Made by a program: the position numbers and the translations under genes
Shown here: positions 1-4,965 of the stretch, one piece after another
Layout: the number at the start of each line of letters is the position of its first letter
Position numbering within the stretch: position 1 is the stretch's first letter
Assembly (NCBI GenBank): GCA_003534085.1
Contig: DQBY01000038.1
Span: forward strand, 1 to 5,111
Origin: Candidatus Moraniibacteriota bacterium
GTDB taxonomy: Bacteria > Patescibacteriota > Minisyncoccia > Moranbacterales > UBA2206
Length of the DNA: 5,111 bases
Direction: 5' to 3'
Notes under the pieces: model-generated
Databases searched by the model: none
What the model was told of the DNA's origin: nothing
The model's input: the letters and a program-made list of their open reading frames with translations, nothing else

Positions 1-920
1 TTTTCGTTGGAAACTAGAAATTCTATCCTTTTGGCCACCGTATCCACCGCGTCTTGCGGGGAATCGAAACAGGTATGCCCGCCCGTTCCCATCCTTTTCC
101 TGATCCCTCTATATCCCCAATAATTATAGCAATTCTGCCCGTCTAAGACAGGCACGCGTTTCCCCCAATCGCTCTCTTGTTTAGCGATTCCTATCAAAAA
201 AGCGGCTACTATTCTGTCTTTTTTTACTATTTCCGGAACCATGGCTTCGATCGGATGCCCCTTCACCATTTCCATGATCTTCGCCTCAAATTCAGCCTCC
301 TTGGCCTGCTCGCTCATTATGCTGGTTATGGAATCCAGATCTATGTTATTACTCATCTCCTCTCCTTCTTCCTCCTGGGTTTTTTCCGGCAATTGGACAA
401 TTTGTCGCTGCTCGGCGCTCTCATTTATTTTCGCCGACACTCCTTGGCCGAGATAGCGATAAATCATCGTCATCGTGAACATCCCGAAAATTACCGCGCC
501 GACGATGGAAAGATTCCAGAGCTTCACGACTGAAATCTTTTGCGTCGAGTCTTGGACCAATTCCAAAGCATTTTCTCTGAATCTGCGGTACTGTTTTTTT
601 AGCTGCGACGAAAAGAAGTCTTCCTTTTGGGTTCCGGCATAGATTCTTGTATTTTCAAATATTCTTGAATTCAGGCTGTCGAGCCTTCCGATGATCTTTT
701 CGACCCTCTCTCCCCTTTTTATTTTTTTCAGTTCGTCAGAAGTCAGATACAGCTTGGAATCTTCCGTAAAAAAAACTTCTGATCGCCGCGAACGGGAAAA
801 AAGCACTGACGATCGCTTGTATTTTGAGACGTATTTTGCCAGCGGAAGGTCAACTTCCCTGATCCGATTGTCTTTTTTGGCAAGACCGTCTAAAAAAGTT
901 TGTTTTTTATTGATTTTCAT
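1..920 (-). CDS. Membrane-anchored glucosaminidase/lysozyme-like protein, 3' end outside window
   Basis: The frame is open from ATG at 920 to the window edge: 306 full codons, no stop. Seen: a basic, charged N-terminal region (about 1-132, including KYKRSS and RSRRSE) without a signal peptide, one hydrophobic segment at about 133-155, an acidic linker (EEEGEE, 183-188), then from about 215 a domain with AKQESDWGK (Glu249), NYWGY (266-270) and FDSPQDAV (285-292). The order ES-x-WGK, N-x-(W/F)G, (Y/F)-x-S-x-x-(D/E)AV resembles the glucosaminidase (GH73-type) lysozyme fold, in which the Glu is catalytic. Cys264 and Cys284 could pair. Inferred topology: N-terminus in the cytoplasm, hydrolase domain outside, acting on peptidoglycan. 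The start has no good SD (GGAGA lies 16 bases upstream), but a TATAAT box precedes it. The long cytoplasmic N-terminal part is not recognised. Membrane topology is fairly sure, enzyme class moderately sure, activity and substrate unproven. Confidence 0.85.
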   Translation of the reverse strand, partial: MKINKKQTFLDGLAKKDNRIREVDLPLAKYVSKYKRSSVLFSRSRRSEVFFTEDSKLYLTSDELKKIKRGERVEKIIGRLDSLNSRIFENTRIYAGTQKEDFFSSQLKKQYRRFRENALELVQDSTQKISVVKLWNLSIVGAVIFGMFTMTMIYRYLGQGVSAKINESAEQRQIVQLPEKTQEEEGEEMSNNIDLDSITSIMSEQAKEAEFEAKIMEMVKGHPIEAMVPEIVKKDRIVAAFLIGIAKQESDWGKRVPVLDGQNCYNYWGYRGIRKRMGTGGHTCFDSPQDAVDTVAKRIEFLVSNE

Positions 921-950
921 CGAAAGTTTATCTATTTCTCCATACTCTCT

Positions 951-959
951 ATTATATCA
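951..959 (-). promoter_or_regulatory. Extended -10 promoter of the glucosaminidase-like gene
   Basis: The minus strand reads TGATATAAT, an exact TGn-TATAAT extended -10 element, 30 bases before the ATG at 920. The -35 region at 17-base spacing (AAATTG) is poor, as is usual for extended -10 promoters. It implies that this gene can be transcribed separately from the CxxC gene upstream. No terminator was found between the two, so readthrough is also possible. Confidence 0.55.
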
Positions 960-1078
960 CACCTTTAAATTTCCAATTTTCTCCGCCGCGTCGGACTATT
1001 TTCCGAATGTTTTCAATTTTTTTAATTCCTATCCGCCTAATGTCGCCGAAATAAATGCGGGTTTAAATAATTTCCCAA

Positions 1079-1115
1079 TTAGAAATTTTATTAGAAATTA
1101 GGTGAATTAGAAATT
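1079..1115. repeat. Short TTAGAAATT direct repeat cluster
   Basis: Three exact copies of TTAGAAATT start at 1079, 1091 and 1107 on the plus strand, 12 and 16 bases apart; the last two continue as TTAGAAATTAGG. They lie just beyond the stop of the CxxC protein gene (1126). The spacing is irregular and the units are too short for a CRISPR array. This looks like a low-complexity intergenic repeat arisen by slippage or local duplication; no function is evident. Confidence 0.6.
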
Positions 1116-1125
1116 AGGAATTTTC

Positions 1126-1494
1126 CTATATTCCGGCTTTTTCTTTGAAAAATTTCTCCACGTCCGGACCGCCTATGGAGCACTTGCCTTCCGCGTAAAG
1201 GAACGGCACGCCCACTTTGTCTTCGGAAATTCCGCACTCTTTGGCTTTTTCCATAAGGATATTTGCATTGATTTTATTGTGCCAGACCTCGATGTAATCA
1301 TATTCTACTTTTTCTTCAATCTTGTTTTCCTTCATGAATTTCTCCAAATTTTTGCAATGGGAACATTCGCGTCCATAAAACAAGGTTATTCCGGAAGCCG
1401 GCCTCGCATCCGGACTGCTTTTCGCCAGCGAATAAATTCCCGCTCCGACGGCCAGCAAAGCAATGGCGGCGCCTAGAATGATCTTTTTGTTCAT
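1126..1494 (-). CDS. Membrane-anchored thioredoxin/glutaredoxin-fold protein (CSHC)
   Basis: A 122-aa protein with an N-terminal hydrophobic anchor (about 5-23) followed by a small thioredoxin-fold domain. Seen: a beta strand GITLFY (35-40) leading into the redox motif C44-S-H-C47, then a charged helix, and VGVPFLY with Pro97 at the place of the conserved cis-proline that sits by the active site in this fold. Two further cysteines, C87 and C105, are present. The domain is shorter than typical DsbA and close to glutaredoxin size. No lipobox is seen, so it is probably anchored by the uncleaved N-terminal helix with the domain outside the cytoplasm. Likely role: thiol-disulfide exchange on exported proteins; whether it oxidises, reduces or isomerises cannot be read from the sequence. 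The stop is TAG. The start lacks a clear SD (A-rich leader) but gives the natural anchor. It follows the terminator at 1545-1568, so it is probably a separate transcription unit. Fold is confident, substrate unknown. Confidence 0.9.
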   Translation of the reverse strand: MNKKIILGAAIALLAVGAGIYSLAKSSPDARPASGITLFYGRECSHCKNLEKFMKENKIEEKVEYDYIEVWHNKINANILMEKAKECGISEDKVGVPFLYAEGKCSIGGPDVEKFFKEKAGI

Positions 1495-1521
1495 TTTTTT
1501 CTTTTTAATGATTTATGATAT

Positions 1522-1530
1522 ATTTTACCA
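1522..1530 (-). promoter_or_regulatory. Possible extended -10 promoter of the CxxC protein gene
   Basis: The minus strand reads TGGTAAAAT, one mismatch from TGn-TATAAT, 27 bases before the ATG at 1494 and just downstream of the terminator. No recognisable -35 element is present, and the surroundings are very AT-rich, so a chance match is possible. A promoter somewhere here is expected because the terminator isolates the gene from the upstream unit. Confidence 0.35.
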
Positions 1531-1544
1531 TTTTTTCCCAAATT

Positions 1545-1568
1545 AAAAAACCTCGCGGAGCGAGGTTT
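1545..1568 (-). terminator. Rho-independent terminator
   Basis: On the minus strand a perfect 9-bp stem (AAACCTCGC paired with GCGAGGTTT, GC-rich core CCTCGC/GCGAGG, 3-base loop TCC) runs directly into six T residues at 1545-1550. It begins 20 bases after the stop codon at 1589, which places the end of the transcript carrying the 531-aa and 138-aa genes here. On the plus strand only three T residues follow the stem, so it acts mainly on minus-strand transcription. Confidence 0.9.
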
Positions 1569-1588
1569 CCCCAAGCACAAAATCATCC

Positions 1589-2005
1589 TTATTCCTCCAG
1601 CAGATATATCTTTTCAGCTATCATCTCGGAGCCGGACGTTTGGATTATGATCCTGGCATCCATTCCGGATATTATTTCAGCCAGCTGAGAAGGAGTTTCC
1701 AATTGATCTTTTTTCAGCTTGAAAACCGGAGTGAGAGCGCTGATTTCGATCAAATCCGGTTCGGACGTTCCGTTACTGATCGCGATTTCTTTTTCTCCGA
1801 TAGCGATTATCATTCCTTCAATCGTTTCGTATCCGGACTGTTCGCCAGATCCTTCATCTCCGGAAATTTCTTCGATTGCCGGCCTGTCTTCTTCAAGGAC
1901 GGGTACTTTTTCCGCCTTATTGAGGCCGGCTTTTTGCAAAAAGACGACTACAGTTACCAAAAGAATGATAATTATGATTCCTGATGCGATTTTTTTTTCG
2001 TTCAT
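1589..2005 (-). CDS. Small membrane-anchored protein of unknown function
   Basis: A 138-aa protein, not assigned to a family. Seen: short N-terminus (MNEKK), a strongly hydrophobic segment at about 7-24 rich in Ile/Val/Leu, an acidic, Ser/Gly-rich linker (about 38-58), and a C-terminal part from about 60 with alternating hydrophobic residues: TIEGMIIAIGEKEIAIS, then a segment ending in ARIIIQTSG and MIAEKIYLLEE. The pattern 'xGxIxxIxxxxIxI' followed by a strand pair suggests a small beta-barrel, similar in style to DUF5666/OB-like exported domains, but this is a shape argument only. No cysteine and no lipobox. It starts 21 bases after the stop of the 531-aa gene and ends 20 bases before the terminator, so it is the last gene of a two-gene operon. 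No SD is visible. An AT-only 6-bp inverted repeat lies directly before the ATG (2006-2020). Confidence 0.85.
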   Translation of the reverse strand: MNEKKIASGIIIIILLVTVVVFLQKAGLNKAEKVPVLEEDRPAIEEISGDEGSGEQSGYETIEGMIIAIGEKEIAISNGTSEPDLIEISALTPVFKLKKDQLETPSQLAEIISGMDARIIIQTSGSEMIAEKIYLLEE

Positions 2006-2026
2006 ATAATTTTTAATTATTTCAAT

Positions 2027-3622
2027 TTACGGCGCTACTTCCCGCCAAACATTGTTGCTGCTTGCCGGACAAGCAGGCAAATCACAGTCTGCACTGAAAT
2101 CGACAGGTTTTGAATCGGTACATTTACTGTCTTCAACTTGACTGCCATCATTTGCATTTTGGCAGAAGTACGTATACTTTTGAATTCCTGTTCCGCATGT
2201 TTCGGTACACCCTCCGTCAGCCTTCACCTGCCAGGAAAAAGGTGAGCAAGTGATCGATCTTGGGTTTTCTGATAATACAGTTTTGGCACCGGAAGAATAA
2301 TCCAAGGCATAAATATAGACACTATGACTGACGCCGTCGCTTATTCCGCTTATCGGACAAGAAAACCCGTGATTGCCGGTTATGCCATTAGAAGAATTAA
2401 CATCTCCCCGGTAAATATTTGCCAAGCAATTCCCCTTGTCGCTTCCTTTTTGACTTGGATTTCCGATAGCAGGTCCATCGGTGTAAATATTTACAGAAAT
2501 ACTATCTGATGAATTATCCGGATCAAACGCCCAACCTGAAGCTATGATTGAATCTCCAGAACAACTGACTTCTTCGAATGTCCCGCGGGGAGCCTGATTG
2601 ATGATTGAAACCGAAGCGGTTTTTATGCCCGAGGAAGCCCCGGCGGAATTCCAGCATTCCAGATTGTAAGTAGTGTTTGCAGTCGGATATACCGACTCTG
2701 TTCCTCCCGTATTCGTTTTCCATCCGGTCCATCCTCCGCTTGCCCAGCAGGAAGAAGCGTTGGAAGTTGTCCAGGTCAGAGTTGAAGAGCTGCCGGAAGT
2801 GATGGAAGTCGGATCGGCGGCGAGGGTGAGTGATGGGCAGTCTGTTGCAACGCTGCACGAAGATTGAGCGTAGCCGGATGCATATGGGGTTGTCCAGACG
2901 CCGTCACTGCAAAAACCCGAGGATGAGGCGCAGACAGAACCGCAAGCAACCGAAGAAGAAGCGTAGCATGCCTCTCCCCAGGTTCCGCTAGCCGTTGTTC
3001 CTCCGCAAGGCCGGGTGCAGGATTGGCCGATTCTGATGGCTGAACAGCTGGCATTGGTTCCTCCATCCGAGCCATAACAGCTCCAGGCATAAGTATCTGT
3101 ATTGGTAGTAACCGCGCTTGGACTTCCTGACGCGCATAAATTTGTGGTTGGAGGAGAAGAATATGATCCTCCGTTGGCCGAGCCGCAAGAGCCGTTTATC
3201 GGGAGAGCAACAACAGTATATGGGATGTTATAAAGCTTGTAATCAGATGTGTTGAAAACTTTTTCCGATCTGAAAAGAACCGTGTATGAACCAGGCACTG
3301 ATTGAGCGGTGAAGTCATAGCTATAATACAGAGTGCCTCCCGTGGTGCAGGTGTAAAAAGCTTTTTTATACCCGTTCACTGTAGCATACAGAGTGGCGTG
3401 ATAACTGGTGGAACTTATTCCTCCGGTCGATTCCGCGCTGGCCCTTATGGTTTCGCCTGGGAAATACTCGCTTTTTGGAATGCTGACTTTATGAGTATAA
3501 GCAGAATGATAGAAAGTTCCGCCGACAGCTTTCGTCTCCTCAATTCCAAAAATAAAACTGCCAAAAATAAAGATGCTCGCAAAAAACATCCTTATTTTCA
3601 TTCTGTTTTTTCTTTTTTTCAT
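2027..3622 (-). CDS. Secreted multidomain cysteine-rich protein with C-terminal TSP1-like domain
   Basis: A 531-aa exported protein. Seen: a signal peptide (KKRKNRMKIR, hydrophobic core about 12-26, likely cleavage after TKA at 32); a beta-rich region about 35-140; a four-Cys module about 143-195 (C146, C163, C182, C193) of the NGSCGSANGG...WSCYGSDGG type; a nine-Cys segment 200-262; an Ig-like domain about 265-340 starting LTLAADPTSITSGSS; a four-Cys domain about 345-460 with GWAFDPDN; and a six-Cys domain 462-520 with CTETCGTGIQ and CDLPACP, which matches the thrombospondin type 1 layout. In total 25 cysteines, so disulfide bonding outside the cytoplasm is expected. No sortase motif, C-terminal membrane helix or lipobox is visible, so it is either released or bound by other means. 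The modules suggest adhesion or surface binding, inferred only. ATG 3622 has a weak GGAAAA-type SD; ATG 3601 (residue 8) would also keep the signal peptide. First gene of an operon with the 138-aa gene. Confidence 0.93.
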   Translation of the reverse strand: MKKRKNRMKIRMFFASIFIFGSFIFGIEETKAVGGTFYHSAYTHKVSIPKSEYFPGETIRASAESTGGISSTSYHATLYATVNGYKKAFYTCTTGGTLYYSYDFTAQSVPGSYTVLFRSEKVFNTSDYKLYNIPYTVVALPINGSCGSANGGSYSSPPTTNLCASGSPSAVTTNTDTYAWSCYGSDGGTNASCSAIRIGQSCTRPCGGTTASGTWGEACYASSSVACGSVCASSSGFCSDGVWTTPYASGYAQSSCSVATDCPSLTLAADPTSITSGSSSTLTWTTSNASSCWASGGWTGWKTNTGGTESVYPTANTTYNLECWNSAGASSGIKTASVSIINQAPRGTFEEVSCSGDSIIASGWAFDPDNSSDSISVNIYTDGPAIGNPSQKGSDKGNCLANIYRGDVNSSNGITGNHGFSCPISGISDGVSHSVYIYALDYSSGAKTVLSENPRSITCSPFSWQVKADGGCTETCGTGIQKYTYFCQNANDGSQVEDSKCTDSKPVDFSADCDLPACPASSNNVWREVAP

Positions 3623-3636
3623 TTTATTTTTTCCAA

Positions 3637-3655
3637 CACTGAATAATTTTCAGTG
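3637..3655 (-). promoter_or_regulatory. Leader inverted repeat before the 531-aa gene
   Basis: A perfect 7-bp inverted repeat, CACTGAA / TTCAGTG with a 5-base AT spacer, lies between the TATAAT box at 3685-3690 and the start codon at 3622. In the transcript it would form a hairpin about 14 bases before the ATG. No T-run follows on either strand, so it is not a terminator. It could stabilise the mRNA, affect translation start, or as DNA be a dimeric operator. Confidence 0.5.
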
Positions 3656-3684
3656 GCACATAGAAGTTAATTTATTTCGCCTTT

Positions 3685-3693
3685 ATTATACCA
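3685..3693 (-). promoter_or_regulatory. Extended -10 promoter of the 531-aa/138-aa operon
   Basis: The minus strand reads TGGTATAAT, an exact extended -10 element. With a start site about 7 bases further on, the 5' leader would be roughly 55 bases and contain the inverted repeat at 3637-3655. The -35 region is poor; an 8-bp palindrome ATGCGCAT lies near it at 3709-3716. Position and sequence fit a promoter for the gene starting at 3622. Confidence 0.6.
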
Positions 3694-3748
3694 CACTTTT
3701 CTTCTGCCATGCGCATAACTCAGAATCACCAACGAGAAGATAAATCAT
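3686..3748 (-). CDS. Possible 20-codon ORF with strong SD
   Basis: An ATG at 3748 opens a 20-codon frame (MIYLLVGDSELCAWQKKSVV) ending in TAA at 3686. It is preceded by GGAGGG at 3753-3758, four bases before the ATG, the best placed SD-like sequence in the window. It begins 13 bases after the stop of the ATPase gene, so it could be co-transcribed with it. Its end overlaps the TATAAT box of the next operon. The peptide resembles nothing I know; it may be a leader peptide, a small protein, a remnant of a longer gene or chance. Confidence 0.2.
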   Translation of the reverse strand: MIYLLVGDSELCAWQKKSVV

Positions 3749-3761
3749 TTCACCCTCCGTG

Positions 3762-4895
3762 TCATTCAGCGATAAATCCGGAATAATTTTCATTGTTCAC
3801 AATCTCAAAGGAAGAATTTTTGTATGTTTTCAGCCATTCATTGGGCGCCTTGACCGGCTTCTTTTTCCATTTCACTTCATACCCGAACAGTTTTCCGCCG
3901 CGCTCTTCGATCAGATCTATTTCCTGCTGGTCATATGTCCGCCAGAAATAAAAATTGGCCGGCTTTCCAAAAATGCTCGCCGCTTTTATTTTTTCCATGA
4001 TAAACCAATTCTCGAACAGCTCTCCCGTGTCCGCGCGCAGATTGAGCGGATTGAAATTTCTGATCAAAGCGTTCCGCAGTCCGACATCCATAAAATAGTA
4101 TTTTGAAGTTTTGGATATTTCCTTGCGCAGGTTGCGGCTGAATCCGCGCAGATTCACGATCACAAACATCTTTTCCAAAACATCCAGATAATTTTCCACC
4201 GCTTTCTGGCTTAGAGACAAGTTTTGGGCCAATTCGGAAATTGCCACTTCCTTGCCGATCTGCAAAGCCAAGAGCGTCAAAAGATCCACGACTTTTTTCG
4301 GCTTCCGCACGCCCGCGAAAGCCAGAATATCCTTGTATAAATAGTTGTTTAAATATTCATACAGATAGTTTTCTTTTTCTTTATCGCTCTGCAAAACATG
4401 CGTTTTCGGATACATGCCGAAACGCAGCATCTCTTCCAGCGATGTTTCCGGCAACGTTTTTCGGTAACTTTCTTTCAGCTCCGCGTACGCCAGCGGATAC
4501 AGCCAGAATGTTTTCGTCCTGCCGGTCAGCGGCTCGTTGAGTTTGTTGGCCAGATCGAAAGAGGCCGACCCGGAAGCGATGATTTTCACCGGCAGATTGT
4601 CAAAAATGAGCTTTAACGACAACCCGATGTTTTCAATTTTTTGCGCCTCGTCGACAACGACAATTTCATTTTTCAGAACTTTTTTCAGCGACTCCAATTC
4701 ATTTTTGCCGAATATATTTTGCGTGTAAAGATCATCGCCGGTGAAATATTCGTATTCCCTGTTCATTTCGGAAAGCAACGACTTTATGAGCGTAGTTTTC
4801 CCCGCCTGCCTGGGCCCATAAATGATGATCACCTTTTTTTCGCCCTCAATCGCCTCTTTTATCCTTTGGGCAATGGCTCTATTTAATAAAATCAT
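3762..4895 (-). CDS. AAA_14/DUF4143 family ATPase
   Basis: A full-length 377-aa protein. Seen: Walker A GPRQAGKTT (27-35); Walker B IVVVDEAQ (78-85) with Asp82 and Glu83; a sensor-1-like strand KIIASGSAS (104-112); LTGRTKTFWLYPLAYAE (123-139) with Arg126, the conserved stretch that follows the ATPase core in this family. The C-terminal DUF4143 part has a winged-helix-like segment (about 216-245, ISELAQNLSLSQKAVENYL) and then GELFEN (291-296), EIDLI (Asp327) and YEVKW (Glu340, Lys342), which form a PD-(D/E)xK nuclease-like pattern. ATPases of this family are widespread, often as many paralogues, and their cellular role is largely unknown; the fold suggests ATP-driven nucleic acid binding. The start is ATG with no SD. 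The gene has its own strong promoter and lies alone between lgt and the secreted-protein operon. The stop is TGA. Family assignment is sure, function is not. Confidence 0.95.
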   Translation of the reverse strand: MILLNRAIAQRIKEAIEGEKKVIIIYGPRQAGKTTLIKSLLSEMNREYEYFTGDDLYTQNIFGKNELESLKKVLKNEIVVVDEAQKIENIGLSLKLIFDNLPVKIIASGSASFDLANKLNEPLTGRTKTFWLYPLAYAELKESYRKTLPETSLEEMLRFGMYPKTHVLQSDKEKENYLYEYLNNYLYKDILAFAGVRKPKKVVDLLTLLALQIGKEVAISELAQNLSLSQKAVENYLDVLEKMFVIVNLRGFSRNLRKEISKTSKYYFMDVGLRNALIRNFNPLNLRADTGELFENWFIMEKIKAASIFGKPANFYFWRTYDQQEIDLIEERGGKLFGYEVKWKKKPVKAPNEWLKTYKNSSFEIVNNENYSGFIAE

Positions 4896-4930
4896 GTTTG
4901 TATTAATTAAGCATAATTGATTATACTATA

Positions 4931-4958
4931 ATTATACATATTTTTTATAACTTGTCAA
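4931..4958 (-). promoter_or_regulatory. Consensus sigma70-type promoter of the ATPase gene
   Basis: The minus strand has TTGACA (4953-4958), a 16-base spacer and TATAAT (4931-4936), both hexamers matching the consensus exactly. A second TATAAT occurs at 4920-4925. Start of transcription is expected near 4924, giving a leader of about 30 bases before ATG 4895. It lies in the gap after the lgt stop, so the ATPase gene does not depend on readthrough from lgt. Confidence 0.75.
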
Positions 4959-4965
4959 GCTTTAT

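Noticed and set aside
177..533. 118-aa plus-strand ORF (and the 71-aa one at 241-456)
   Set aside because: Antisense to the continuous glucosaminidase-like frame, aromatic-rich, no recognisable domain and no SD. It is a shadow of the minus-strand gene.
981..1000. GC-rich patch as a terminator of the CxxC gene
   Set aside because: No stem of useful length and no T-run on the minus strand; I could not find a convincing terminator in 921-1125.
691..1101. 136-aa plus-strand ORF
   Set aside because: Overlaps the start, promoter and spacer of the minus-strand gene; Ser/Phe-rich composition typical of reading AT-rich antisense DNA.
1079..1115. CRISPR array
   Set aside because: Units of 9 bases with spacings of 12 and 16 bases are far too short, and no cas gene is near.
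2523..3188. Minus-strand ORFs of 111, 104 and 66 aa inside the secreted protein gene
   Set aside because: They are out-of-frame readings of the 531-aa gene, which has a signal peptide and clear domains; their translations show no domain.
3759..4886. Plus-strand ORFs opposite the ATPase gene (115, 99, 72, 63 and 81 aa)
   Set aside because: Each is antisense to a protein with complete Walker motifs; no independent support.
3762..4895. TGA recoded as glycine (Gracilibacteria-type code)
   Set aside because: No in-frame TGA occurs in any gene, and the ATPase TGA lies at the expected C-terminal end of the family; the standard bacterial code explains all genes.
4951..4959. CTTGACAAG as a terminator hairpin for lgt
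   Set aside because: Only four pairs around a one-base loop, and no direct T-run follows on the minus strand; it is better explained as the -35 element TTGACA.
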